Under the pieces are notes generated by a model. That model had not been told where the DNA came from. It searched no databases and saw nothing but the letters and a program-made list of their open reading frames with translations. Shown here one piece after another: positions 22,807 to 34,107 of a DNA stretch of 64,000 bases; position 1 is the first letter of the stretch; each line of letters opens with the position of its first letter. The translations under genes and the position numbers were made by a program. The stretch comes from Avena insularis (Eukaryota > Streptophyta > Magnoliopsida > Poales > Poaceae). The stretch is from NCBI GenBank assembly GCA_023614405.1, contig CM042690.1, positions 665,268,802-665,332,801 on the forward strand, in the 5' to 3' direction.

Positions 22807-23230
22807 TCCAGTCCTGGCCCGTAAGGGGCTTTAGTCCTGGTCCTGGTAACCGGGACTGGAGGGGCGGGACTAAAGGCCACCCCCACTAGTCCCGGACCGC
22901 TTACCATCTGGGACCAATGGGTATCCACGTGGCAGTCTCTGCGGGCGCGGGGTCCCACCCATTAGTCCCGGTTCGTATTACGAACCGGGACAAATGGTTC
23001 TCTTCCGCGGCAGAATTTTAGGAACTTTCTCTGCCGCGGCAGAGAATTCAATTTGTATCCTTTTTTTTCATTTCAAAATTGTTTTCTACGCTACCACATA
23101 CCGTACATGTTCGTGCATACATAAGATAACTTCTCTTAAGATCGAGCATACAAATATATACATGATAGTTATACATGGAGATCACAATTATCGGGACTAG
23201 AGCACGTCTATTTAATTACATGGTCGGGGA
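22807..23230. promoter_or_regulatory. CACTA left subterminal region
   Basis: About 200 bp of short inverted units (agtcctggtcctggtaaccgggact; attagtcccggttcgtattacgaaccgggac...) followed by AT-rich sequence up to the 3' end of the Ulp1-like gene. Such units are thought to bind the CACTA DNA-binding protein. Confidence 0.7.
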
Positions 23231-26200
23231 TCATCGGCGCCTATTCACACAAAATTCTCCGGCGTCATCTATCATCTCGTTCATCAAGAATCCTGCCAGT
23301 TCTTCAGCAATTGCTACTACGCGTTGCTCTGGTAGGAGTTGATCCCGCATTTTCTTGAACTATATAAGAAAAGGAGATCAATATGAATATCAATCATGAT
23401 AACAAAAAGTGACGGTAATAAAATAATGTTGTGAATGTATTGCTTACATCGACTCTATAATCATTCAGCTCACTGGTAAACGTGCGAATGAACTCGCAAA
23501 CGTAGAATCCACATAGATTCGTCATCGGTGGCTGCCTCGCGCACTTTACGAGAATAGAATTCAATCAAAATAATAATCCAGCATCATAATTGTATTGAAA
23601 CTAGAAGTAAAGAGATGCGCGTACTACTTACCGAGACCGGCTTAAACATCAGCTTCTCACTAAAGTCACCCATAACCGCACTCTTGAACTGATTCCAAAC
23701 CCTACCCGGTAAAGAAAATGAATGAGATATTTATTACGTGATATCTCAGGAAATCAACGAAAGAGACCGATGTAGCGCAAAAATTACCTCTAGAGCATGT
23801 CCTGCATGTCCCTAAACATTTCCAGGGGTCTCTTTAATGGGTCCATGACTTCAACTCTCCCCTTATCAAGTTGAATGTCCATGAGAATCCAGTGGAAACT
23901 GTACACATTTATATATACATCAGTAACTCATCAATTACACTTAACATCGAGTAAGCAAAAGAGAATGTGTACAATAGAGTAAGACCCTCACGTGAAATTT
24001 TAAGGAAACAGTATGTGGTCACAGAAATTTTGCTCCATTAGAAACCTTAGAAGGTTTTCCTGCGTCTCCTCGGGTTTTGTCGTTAGCGTCTTTACATGTA
24101 TTTTATCTGGGTCAATGAACCCAACACTAAAGATTGACCTTCTTTTACATTCCATGATCTTCATTCTGCATAATAATAGAGTACAAAAGGATATAATTAG
24201 GATAATTACATGCAATGAACTGAACAACTGAAAAAATGAACAACTTATGTATAGACAATGAATTCAACAACTTAAAGACAATAGCAACTCATGAGACTTT
24301 TGTCGAGGGCGTCGAAAATGTATAACTGGAAGAGTTCTGGAAACTCAACATGGACCTCTTCTTCTTGGAAGTAGTAGTCATGTGGGACTTTCGCCACGAT
24401 CATTATTCTCTCCTGCTTTACGACTTTCAAGTACCAGTTATGTAAACTCCGCATTTGTGTTGGCAGTTGTTGGAACTGCTCAAAGCTGACCAGAGGTTTC
24501 CCTGGGACATATGTAGGGACTACCTGAGCCTTGGGTAACTTGTCGTCCTGGGCACCTAGCAATTCCTCAACAGTCACATTCATAGCGGCCGCAAGCTTCT
24601 TAGCTTCTTCCATATCCTGCTGGGGAGTGTCATAGGATAACACACGGAGGTGGGATCGATGTTTTGGCCTGTTTCGAGCTGGGGGCGTCCATTCTTTCTC
24701 GGTTGCACTTTGACCTGATGATTTGCTCCCGCTTGCACTTCTACTTGATTTGCTCTTCTTCACTACCTTCTGAAGTGTGCGTCGATAGTCATCTGGCTTA
24801 TGGTGCAATTCATATTGCGATTTTGTGTTCAGAAAAGAAAGTGCATATGCTTTTTGCTTCTCGGTGTATACCGGGGCGGGCTCGGGTTTCTTCTTTTGAA
24901 GTTGCGCAACACATTCGGCCTTTACGATCATGTTGGTTTCCTCGTCAGTACGATTGTAAGGTTTGATGGGAAGATTCTTATGAGGTACTCTTGGGAGGGG
25001 CGACATTTGTCGTTTTGGGCTATTGCGTCGTTTAGTACTAATCGGAGGTTGCGGTGGAGATCGAGATGGACTCGGGCTGTGGTGGTCATAGTAATGGGGT
25101 GGGATTCTTGGAGGTGATGGAGGTGAAGGTGACATGCGACGACTCGGAGGCGGTGTTGGCTTTGGTGTCCAGCCTGGAAGCTTGATGTTGTTCTTGTCCC
25201 ATAGAATGATACCACCCAGTACTTCTCCGAGTGTCCACTCACCTTCAGGTCCAGGGATGTCAAGCTCCATTGAGTCCCACCCCATTGCGATTTCATCCAC
25301 GGCAACTTTAGCATAGCCAGCTGGAATCTCACGGCCATGCTAGCGTGCGCCAGGTGGACAAGGTAAAGCACATCCGACCACCACCTTGATGGATAGGTTC
25401 CTCACCTTCTGATGGAGCTCACAAGATGCCTGCTCCTTGATTCCATCCACGGGGTAGCCGGGACCGCCATCTACCATACGTGCATCGTCAGAAGGGACCT
25501 CCGATTCAGCCACGCTGCTTCTCCGCTGAGATGGGATGACGGTAATATCGAGTACAGGATCTTGCAGGCGCGCTGCTCCTCGAAGTTCGCCAATCTATTG
25601 CTGATGCATTCGAAGTATTCCTAGCAACTCGGTGAACCTGTCTCCCTCCTCCTCATGCCGTCGCCTCTTTGCTCTCTCTCTCGGCTCCTATAAGTATCTC
25701 TGTCTTTGGGAAACCCCATCTCCCACGTATAACTAGGGCCAAGGCCTCGTACACGTCCTCCACGTTCGTCATTCCCGAGGACCTTTATCAGCAAGTCTTT
25801 CTCTCTATCGGGACGGAACTTTGTTTTCCTCGTTTTAATCTCCTTCACCACTTTCTGCCATGTATCCCGGGGTATCCTAATCCCGTCACTGCAAATAAGG
25901 TCCCCTGTACTTTCGTCATACTCACTCCCATGCCCAAGGAACCAATTTGTTGCCCTCAGATCCCATTCTTCACGTATTGGTTCTGGAGTGATCCCTTTAG
26001 CAAGCAGCTCATTCTCTTTAGCATCCCACTTTGGCATAGCAGCCGCGTAGCCCCTTGGCCCCAGGTGATGGTGATATTTCTTCATCGCGACATTTTTCTT
26101 TTTTTCTGACATTTCCATAGCAGGTTCTGACTCCTTGTACTTCACAAATGCATCCTAGTTAGCCTGCTGCTTCGTTAGATAGCATTCAAAGTTAGGAGGA

Positions 26201-26878
26201 GTCTTTGTCTTTTGATACTTTTGCCATAATGCTTTCTTCCAGTTCTTGAATAGTTCGGCCATCTTCATAAGAGTCCACTGCTTGACTTTCTTCCTCAATG
26301 CAGTTGTGTCGGCATCATCCTCACATTCTGGCAGGGTGAAATGTGTCATGAGGTCATTCCAAAGACCCTCTTTGCACCTGTCGGCGACATACTCACCCTC
26401 TTTCGCCCCTTTGGTCTTATTCCACTCTCGAACGGTGATCGGGATGCGATCCCTAACCATAACTCCGCATTGTTGTTTAAATACAGTTTTAGCCTTTTTG
26501 GGTTCCAATGGTTCACCCCGTGGTGATACCCGCGTAATTGTATAACGCGTAGATGCGTCCAACTTTTTGGTCGGGCCTCGTTTGGAATATTTTTTTCTCG
26601 ATGTGGAGGCCTAAGAGAAAAAACATTCATCAATTTATATATATATACAACTCAGCTAATGCATCTACTGATCACCAGACTTCATATATATACCTCGCCG
26701 TCGGCTTCTCCACCACTAGAGCCGTCGGCTTCTCCTTGATCATTTCGGTCGACCTCCTCTCCCTCACCGGAGGGGTTCAGATAAATCGACGGAGATTTGG
26801 GTGGATCAACATGGGGGTGTCGTTGATCATATCCTCGAGAATTTCTTCCCGTGCTAGGTCTCTCTGGATTGGATCCAT
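23231..26878 (-). pseudogene. CACTA second gene: Transposase_24-like region plus Ulp1/C48-type cysteine protease domain
   Basis: A spliced gene reading left. The start at 26878 (MDPIQRDLAREEILEDM) is typical of this CACTA gene but soon frameshifts. The next block (26562-26155) has a basic domain ending TKTPPNFECYLTKQQ, then 26145-25621 and 25300-24272, the latter with a Pro/Ser-rich stretch and VVPTYVPGKPLVSFEQFQ. Small exons then give EQNFCDHILFP (near 24020), HWILMDIQLDKG (near 23880), RQPPMTNLCGFYVCEFIR (near 23520) and a tail AEELAGFLMNEMIDD ending at 23231. The His, Asp and Cys of the Ulp1-like triad can be picked out in HWILMD and TNLCG. In plants such genes are often carried by CACTA and MULE elements; the protease target is unknown. 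Several frame breaks make it a likely pseudogene. Confidence 0.7.
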
Positions 26879-27000
26879 AGTTTTCTACAAAATGCACACA
26901 ATAACATTTTTCATTCAATATTGCTGCATAAAGTAATACTAAACAATAATATGAACATGCAATTTCCTACAATAATACTAAACAATAGCAAAATTCTAAG

Positions 27001-27389
27001 TCCGGGGGCCCGCGATCACCACCACCCTAACCCTAAGTCCGGGGGCCCGCGAGCACTACCACATTAACCCTAAGTCCGGGTGTCCGCGAGCACTACCACC
27101 CTAACCCTAAGTCTCGGGGCCCGTGAGCACTACCACATTAACCCTACGTCCGGGTGCCCGCGAGCACTACCACCCTAACCCTAAGTCCGGGGCCCCGCGA
27201 GCACTACCACATTAACCCTAAGTCCGGGTGCTCGCGAGCACTACCACCCTAACCCTAAGTCCGGGGGCCTGCGAGCACTACCACATTAACCCTAAGTCCG
27301 GGTGCCCGCGAGCACTACCACCCTAACCCTAAGTCCGGGGGCCCGCGAGCACTACCACATTAACCCCAAGTCCGGGGGCCCGCGAGCAC
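27001..27389. repeat. GC-rich about 40-bp minisatellite in the CACTA element
   Basis: About nine units of ccctaagtccgggggcccgc then gagcactaccac, alternating two linkers (caccctaac and cacattaac), which gives a higher-order period of about 80 bp. Many units contain ccctaaccctaag, close to two plant telomere repeats. Confidence 0.92.
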
Positions 27390-27788
27390 AAAATAATTCC
27401 TATATACAAAATATTTCCTATATATAAATATTTCATATATACAAATAATTCTATATACAAAAAATTTCTATATACAAAAATTTCTATATACAAATATTTT
27501 CTATATACAAATATTTTCTATATACAAAAAATTTCTATATACAAATATTTCCTATATATAAAAATATATTTCCTATATACAAATAATTCCTATATACAAA
27601 TATTTTCTATATACAAATATTTCCTATATAGAAAAACATATTTCCTATATACAAATATTTTCCATATACATACAAATATTTCCTATACACAAAATATTTC
27701 CTATATACAAATATTTCTATATATAAAAATAAATTTCCTATATACAAATATTTCTATATATAAAAATAAATTTCCTATATACATATCA
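27390..27788. repeat. AT-rich 17-19 bp tandem repeat in the CACTA element
   Basis: About 20 imperfect copies of tttcctatatacaaata. It directly follows the GC-rich array, giving a sharp composition step at 27390. Confidence 0.92.
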
Positions 27789-28080
27789 GTGGTGGCGGTG
27801 GCGGTGGCGACCAGCGAGGGGAGGGGCGAGGCCGGGGCTGTGGCAGCGTGGGTGGCCGCGGCGAGGGGAGGTATGGTGGCCGGGGCGGTCAGCCGGGGAG
27901 GCGCGACGCGGGGAGGAGCTCGTGGTGGCGAGGGGAGGCGCGACGCGGGGAGGTTAGCCGGGAGGCGCGGCCGAGGACGGCGGCGATTTGGCAGCCTGGC
28001 GGCGTAACACAACTCCTCGCGATGTGCTTCCTTCGGTCGATGGATTCGACCGGGGAAGAAGCGGCGCATTAAATACCCCC
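27789..28080. other. GC-rich low-complexity block in the CACTA element
   Basis: Runs of ggtggcgg and gaggggaggc produce Gly/Arg- or Pro/Arg-rich frames on both strands. A minus-strand start at 28069 could be a 5' exon, but there is no family resemblance and no supporting splice pattern I can defend. Confidence 0.4.
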
Positions 28081-28215
28081 CACCCTTTAGTCCCGGTGCG
28101 TGGCATAAACCGGGACTAAAGGGGGGTCTTTAGTCCCGATTCCAGCCACGCACCGGGACTAAAGGCTTTGGATGCCTTTTCGCTTGCAGAGCCTTTAGTC
28201 CCGGATGGTGTTCTG
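28081..28215. repeat. Palindromic tttagtcccgg / ccgggactaaa units inside the CACTA element
   Basis: Perfect or near-perfect inverted pairs around short loops, for example tttagtcccggtgcgtgg facing aaccgggactaaagg, then a second pair to 28210. Related units occur at about 29205-29240 and 29298-29332. They look like subterminal repeats of CACTA ends and may mark a decayed second CACTA insertion or internal duplication. Confidence 0.75.
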
Positions 28216-28720
28216 GGCCAGGACTAGGCCCAAATTTGCTCATGCTAGACCTAAGTTGGCGCCTGTTTTTTCAAATATTACAATTTGTAGCTATTAGATT
28301 TTTTAAACATTTGAATTATACAGATTTTGCATACTTATGAATTTGAGAAAAATTTCAACATGAAAAGTTTTTGAATTTGAATAAGTAATCCAAATCTATT
28401 TTCTGTTTTATAAAATAATTATTCTAACTAGTGAAACTAATAACTATTTTGCCATTTCCAATTTAAAAATGCATTAACTATTATATTTTGCATATTTTTG
28501 AATCTCACTAAATTTTTAACATAAAAAGTGCTTGAATTTGAATAAGAGATTCAAATCCATTTTCTTTTTTATAAAATAATTATTCTAATTAGTCAAACTA
28601 TTAACCATTTTTCCATTTTCATGTGATTCCGACGCTCCGGTGGTCTTCGTCCGGCGAAACCCTAGACCGAGGGCCCCGGATCGTCTACCCCTATAGATTT
28701 CTCCATACGAGGGTAGCCCC
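28216..28720. other. AT-rich stretch inside the CACTA element, no gene
   Basis: Two related AT-rich segments (about 28330-28440 and 28500-28600 share gaatttgaataag...cttctattttataaaataattattcta) show an internal duplication of about 180 bp spacing. No gene is seen. Confidence 0.6.
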
Positions 28721-28748
28721 TTTAGGGTTTAGGGTTTAGGGTTTAGGA
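28721..28748 (+). promoter_or_regulatory. Telomere-like TTTAGGG x4 (telo-box type) upstream of a TATA box
   Basis: Four consecutive heptamers (the last ends a instead of g) lie about 35-60 bp before tatatatatg at 28781. Short telo-box runs are known in plant promoters, so this may be a promoter element rather than a telomere relic. Confidence 0.6.
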
Positions 28749-28754
28749 TTCCCT

Positions 28755-28915
28755 CCTCTGACTTCCCGCCATTTCTCACTATATATATGTAGGCTTGGTC
28801 GTTGCCATAGCACATCTAGACTCATATCTGCCGCCTCTCTCCATTCTATCCCAGGGCTTCCACCATACCTCTAACCCCATGGAGGCGGAGATGGAGTCTT
28901 TCACGGGCTAGTAGG
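28755..28915 (+). pseudogene. Truncated duplicate of the 5' end of the gene at 29559
   Basis: Shares with 29475-29610, in order: cttcccgccatt, tatatatatgta-gcttgg, cacatctagactcat, gcttccac/tc, tctctaacc and gaggcgga. The coding copy soon ends in a stop (28907-28911 region). It is a direct duplication of promoter, leader and first codons, about 720 bp apart. Confidence 0.7.
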
Positions 28916-29558
28916 AAAATATTTTCCGAGGCGGAACTTCCGAAGGTGCCATAGGGCATGTGCACCAAGGGCATCTTTGAGAAGTTCCGCCACGGGAGAT
29001 TTCCCAACCCTTTCCTCCATCCATGGGGATGAAACTCTCCATCCATGTTGGCTTGTTGAGTTGCTTGCCATGGCGTATCGATGCTCCTTTTATAGGCACA
29101 GCGCCGCTTCTACTTTGTCTTCTTCCTCTGACAGGGCGTCGTGCGCTACATGCTTTATCTCATCGAGCAGTGCGTCCACCCACGCGTCCTTATCCTACCG
29201 ACATCTTTAGTCCCGATTGCACCCACCAGCCGGTACTAAAGGTTACCCACGCGTCCTTACCCACCGACAGTTTTGTTAGATGACACAAAAACCACCTTTA
29301 GTCCCGGTTGCACCCACCAGCCGGTACTAAAGGTTAGCCACCCCCCAGATAAGGCCCTCCCAGATAAGCCTCTCCCAGATAAGGCCCCCCATCTTTTGTC
29401 CCGGTTTGAGCCCCCACCCGGGATGAAAGTTTCCTGCGCCACTGTGTTCCCGCGCTTTCCACCGGTTCCCATCTCTGTCTTCCCGCCATTTTTTCAGTAT
29501 ATATATGTATGCTTGGCCTCCATTTACATATCACATCTAGACTCATCATTCTCTTCCC

Positions 29559-29954
29559 ATGGCTTCCATCGTATCTCTAACCACCCGGGAGGCGGAGGCG
29601 CTTTGCGCCTCGAACTACCCCTGCCCACCGGGCTACCGCGTCCCGACTTGGGAAGCCTTCTTCATCAATCGGCATGAGAGGGCGCTCGCCAGGCACGAGG
29701 AGGATGGGCCACCTCCTTCGAACTTCAATGAGGTCGGCCGTCGGCTGTGGTGGCACGGCCAGACTCTCCAGAGTGTCATGGCCTACAACATGACCGGCAA
29801 TAACCCCCGCCTGCGGTACCCTCAAATCCAGCCCACGCGTGCCCAACCTTCAAGGTTCGACTACGGTGACTCCAACGACGACAACGACGATGGCACCGAT
29901 GACTACGATCACTACAGTGGCGCGTATTACAGGGCTAGGAAGGAGCATGACTGA
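29559..29954 (+). CDS. Small acidic-tailed protein of unknown function inside the CACTA element
   Basis: An open frame of 131 codons starting ATGGCTTCC after a TATA-like tatatatatg (29499) and leader. The protein has a compact N-terminal part with CPPGYRVPTWEAFFINRHE and RRLWWHGQTLQSVMAYN, then an Asp-rich tail (DYGDSNDDNDDGTDDYDHY). I do not recognise the family. It reads opposite to the two transposase genes and has its own duplicated promoter (28755-28915). It could be a captured host gene or an accessory CACTA gene. Confidence 0.5.
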   Translation: MASIVSLTTREAEALCASNYPCPPGYRVPTWEAFFINRHERALARHEEDGPPPSNFNEVGRRLWWHGQTLQSVMAYNMTGNNPRLRYPQIQPTRAQPSRFDYGDSNDDNDDGTDDYDHYSGAYYRARKEHD

Positions 29955-30239
29955 ATCACTCCAACATTAGGCATGTTTCTTAATTTTTAGTTGTGCTATG
30001 TATCTTAATTTTCAGTTGTGCTATGTATCCTTAGTGTTTGTGGGTTCCTTCTCTTGTGATGGTTCCTTCTCTTTGGGTGATCACCTCCCACGGCTCAGAA
30101 CCCGGTCGTCAACGTCTAGTTTGATTGAGCAAGATGTATTACATGAAAGGGGACCTTTATGTCTCAAATAAAAGGTTTAATACATTACATAGATTTATGT
30201 CTCAAATAAAAGGTTTAATACATTATTACACATCACCAA
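29955..30239. other. 3' region of the small ORF and of the TNP2 gene
   Basis: 285 bp between convergent genes, with short direct repeats (aattttagttgtgctatgtat / attttcagttgtgctatgtat; atgtctcaaataaaaggttt twice). No gene. Confidence 0.6.
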
Positions 30240-33200
30240 CATCTAGTGTTGTGGTTTTCTTCTGCACCGTAGCCATGGAGAATCTTCATCATTTAACAGG
30301 ATGCTTGGGTCAGTTTTCACTTTGAAGGGCGGAATTTCATGAAACTTATTATAATCTTCTAACATGTTTGTCTTGTCATCCACTCCCACGATGTTTCTTT
30401 TCCCTGAAAGAACTATGTGGCGCTTTGGCTCATCGTATTCTGTACTCTTTTGCTTATCTTTCCTTTTTCTCGGTTTGGTAGACATGTCCTTCACATAGAA
30501 AACCTGAGCCACATTGTTGGCTAGGACGAATGGTTCATCCATGTATGCAAGATTGTTGACATCCACCGTTGTCATGCTGTACTTTTGGTCTACATATACC
30601 CCGCCTCCTATCAGCTTGACCCATTTGCACCGAAACAAAGGGACCTCAAAAGTAGGTCCATAGTCAAGTTCCCATATCTCCTCTATGTACCCATAATATG
30701 TGTCCTTCTGCCCATTGTCATCTGTTGCATCAAAGCGGACACCAATGTTTTGGTTGGTGCTCTTTTTATCTTGGGCGACCGTGTAACATGTATTCCCATT
30801 TATCTCGTACCCTTGGAAAGTACATATAGTCGAAGATGGTAACCAGGCCAATGAGTAAAACTCATCTCCAATAGTGGTGTTATTCATGAGATGTGTCTGC
30901 AACCAATTGCCAAAATTCTTCTCGTGTTCCCCTTTAATCAAAGCTTTCAGGCTTCCCCGGGTTTTCGGAGCATAGAATATTCTTGTGTTTCTCGATATAC
31001 GGAGCCACCACGGTGGAATTGTGTAGAACTGTGTAGTGTGCTTGAGTGAAAGAATGCCCGTCCCTACATACCATTGATTTCCTTCCTAGTGTGCCTTTTC
31101 CAGTCATCCTCCCCTCATACCGAGATTCAGGAACACCAATCGGCTTAAGATCAGGAAGAAAGTCAACACAAAACTCAATGACCTCCTCTGTTCCATAGCC
31201 CTTGGAGATGCTTCCTTGTGGCCTAGCACGGTTATGAACATATTTCTTTAATACTCCCATGAACCTCTCGAAGGGGAACATATTGTGTAGAAACACAGGA
31301 CCGAGAATTCTAATCTCTTTGACTAGGTGAACTAGGAGGTGCGTCATAATATTGAAGAAGGATGGTGGGAACAACAACTCGAAGCTGACCAGACATTGGA
31401 CCACATTAATCTGTAACCCTGATAGACTTTCTCGATCGATTACCTTCTGAGAAATTGCATTGAGGAATGCACATACCTTCACAATGGCTAGTCGAACATT
31501 TTCTGGTAGAATTCCCCTCAATGCAACCGGAAGCAATTGCGTCATAAGCACATGGCAGTCATGAGACTTTATGTTTTGAAATTTTTTCTCTTTCATATTT
31601 ACTATTCCCTTTATATTCGACGAGAAGCTAGACGGGACCTTGATACTGAAAAGGACTTCAAAAAGATTTCCTTCTCTTCTTTGCTAAGAGCGTAGCTAGC
31701 AAGCCATTGAAACTGCCATGGATGCTTGCCGTCTCGTCCTTTATGATGTTGTTGGTCCTCCCGTGCTGTCGGGGTATCTTTTGACTTCCCATACAAGCCC
31801 AGGAAGCCTAGAATATTCACGCAAAGATTCTTTGTCAGGTGCATCACGTCGATTGCAGAGCAGACCTCATGCACTTTCCAATAAGGTTGCTCCCAAAATA
31901 TAGATTTCTTCTTCCACATGGGTGCGTGTCCGGTAATGGTCTCTTTCGGAACAGGTTGTCCTCTAGGACCCTTTCCAAAGATTACATCCAAATCCTTGAC
32001 CATACCAAATACATCAGCACCACTACGGGGGATAGGCTTCGTCCGGGTTTCTGCCTTGCCATTGAAATGCTTGCCTTTCTTCTTTAAGGGATGATTGGGC
32101 GAAAGAAAATGACGATTGTACGGGTACACATTCTTTCTACATTTATCCAGATATATACTTTCAGTCTCATCTAAACAGTGCGTGCATGCATTGTGTCCTT
32201 TGTTCGTCTGTCCTAAAATGTTACTAAGAGCAGGCCAATCATTGATGGTTACGAACAACAATGCTTGTAGGTCAAATTCATGCTGTTTGTGCTCATCCCA
32301 CACGTGTACACCTGGTTTGGCCCACAACTGTAGAAGTTCATCAACTAATGGCCTTAGGTACACATCAATGTCGTTGCCGGGTTGCTTCGGGCCTTGGATG
32401 AGCACTGGCATCATAATGAACTTCCACTTCATGCACAACCAAGGAGGAAGGTTGTAGATACATAGAGTCATGGGCCAGGTGCTGTGACTGCACTTTTGCT
32501 CCCCAAAAGGATTCATGCCATCGGTACTTAGACCAAACCATAAGTTCCTTGCGTCACCAGCAAAGTCCGGGAAGTCTCTCTTGATTTTTCTCCACTGCCG
32601 ACCATCAGCAGGGTGCCTCAACATCCCGTCTTTCTTACGGTCTTCCATGTGCCACCACAACAACTTGGCATGCTTTTTATTTCTGAACAAACGTTTAAAC
32701 CGTGGTATTATAGGAGCATACCACATCACCTTGGCAGGAACCCTCTTCCTGGGTGGCTTGCCCTCAACATCACCAGGGTCATCTTTTCTGATCTTATACC
32801 GCAATGCAGTGCATACCGGGCATTTATCCATATTCTCGTACTTCTCACCGCGGTAGAGGATGCAGTCATTAGGGCATGCATGTATCTTCTGCACGTCTAA
32901 TCCTAGAGGGCAGACAAGTTTCTTTGCTTCGTACGTCCTGGAGGACAATTGGTTATTTCTTGGAAGCAGCTTCTTCATTATTACCAGCAACTTTTCAAAT
33001 CCCGAGTCAGTCATACCGGTCTCTGCCTTCCACTTCAACAATTCCAGTGTGCTACCCAGCTTCTTCTGGCCATCTTCACAAGTTGGATACAGCAATGTGT
33101 TGTGGTCCTGAAACATCTGCTCGAACTGCAACCTCTCCTTTTCTGTGTCGCAGTCTCGCCTTGCATCACTAATGACCCGACCAAAATCATCAACGGGCTC

Positions 33201-33596
33201 ATCTGGTTCCCGTTCTTCACCCACTTCTTCTGCATTATCTTCAACTGCGGTATCATCGTATTCAGGGAACATAGATCGGTAGTTATCATCATCAATCTCT
33301 TATTCATCGTCGTCTTCCATCATAACCCCTCTTTCTCTGTGCTTGGTCCAAACATTATAGCCGGACATGAAACCGGACCGAAGCAGGTGGCTCTGAATGA
33401 CTCTTGAGGAAGTGTGAGCCTGCTCATTCCGACATTCAACACATGGACAACACATAAAACCATCCCGCCGCTTGTTCGCCTCGGCCACAAGGCAAAAAGA
33501 ATGCACGCCTTCTCTGTAAGCGTCAGAGTGTCGGTCACCGTACATCCATGGGTGGCTCATCTGCATCATACAACCATGCATATATATCAAACGCAA
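30240..33596 (-). pseudogene. CACTA transposase (TNP2-type: Transpos_assoc, Transposase_21, DUF4218, DUF4216)
   Basis: Domains in order from the right. A Transpos_assoc zinc region (33596-33300) has WMYGDRHSDAYREGV and CCPCVECRN. The Transposase_21 core (33272-31611) has STDGMNPFGEQKCSHSTWPM and IDVMHLTKNLCVN. DUF4218 (31596-30934) has LPVALRGILPENVR and HNMFPFERFMGVLKKYVHNRARPQGSI. DUF4216 (30941-30243) has YEINGNTCYTVAQD and GYIEEIWELDYG. An in-frame TAA at 33302-33300 (likely from CAA) splits the first two domains, and frames shift near 31600 and 30940. The encoded protein would cut and join the CACTA ends. It begins about 510 bp inside the right end, the expected place. Confidence 0.9.
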
Positions 33597-34088
33597 TCAC
33601 GATGCTTAAATTAGTACCGCGCGGTCAAAACGAGAAAATAGTTGCTAACCTTTTAGGACACTTCAAAACAAAGAGGAGAAACCTTAAGTGTCGCTCTGGC
33701 ACCTCATATCATATTTTGTCTTGTGTGAACTCAAGTGGCATCGCTCTAATAGGCATTTCACCGAACACCTCTAGTGCATATGAAGAAAAAAAGTTAGCAC
33801 AAAGTTATACCCACCTCTCACATAGGAAAAAAAACAGGAGAGAGTGGAGGGCTGGGTGCATATATATAGGGCCCGGCCATTAGTACCGGTTTGAGACACA
33901 AACCGGGACTAAAGGTTCTGCCAGGAGCACGCGCGCATGCCCAGACCAATTTGTCCCAGTTTGTATCTCAAATCGGGACTAATGGTTCCTTACGGACCGG
34001 GACAAAGTACCTCGGCCTCCTCGGGCCGTCTGGTTCGGACCATTAGTCCCGGCCCCAGCCACGGCCGGGACTAGTGGCCCGAACCAAA
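33597..34088. promoter_or_regulatory. CACTA right subterminal region and transposase promoter
   Basis: The last 240 bp are dense in attagtaccggtttgag, accgggactaaagg and gggactaatggttcc units in both orientations. A tatatatagg at about 33860 could be the transposase TATA box. Some 5' exon sequence may lie at 33600-33800. Confidence 0.65.
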
Positions 34089-34107
34089 GGCCCATTTTCT
34101 ACTAGTG

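Larger units (their letters stand above)
22788..34107 (-). mobile_element. CACTA (En/Spm-type) DNA transposon, 11.3 kb
   Basis: Ends are CACTAGTGGAAAAAGGGCC at 22788 and its inverted counterpart GGCCCATTTTCTACTAGTG at 34107, flanked by tgt. Subterminal regions carry many short copies of the ccattagtcccgg / gggactaatgg type in both orientations, the usual transposase-binding region of grass CACTA elements. It holds two spliced minus-strand genes: a TNP2-type transposase near the right end and a second gene with a Ulp1-like protease domain near the left. It also has internal tandem repeats and a small plus-strand gene of unknown function. Stops in the transposase mean it is probably not autonomous now. 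Confidence 0.93.

Noticed and set aside
24664..25117. Plus-strand ORFs over the CACTA second gene
   Set aside because: They are shadows of the minus-strand Ulp1-like gene.
27701..28072. Pro/Arg-rich and Gly-rich ORFs on both strands
   Set aside because: The block is low-complexity GC-rich sequence that opens several frames at once; no conserved domain is visible.
28721..28748. Interstitial telomere or chromosome-end relic
   Set aside because: Only four heptamers, placed upstream of a TATA box inside an intact CACTA element; a promoter telo-box is the simpler reading.
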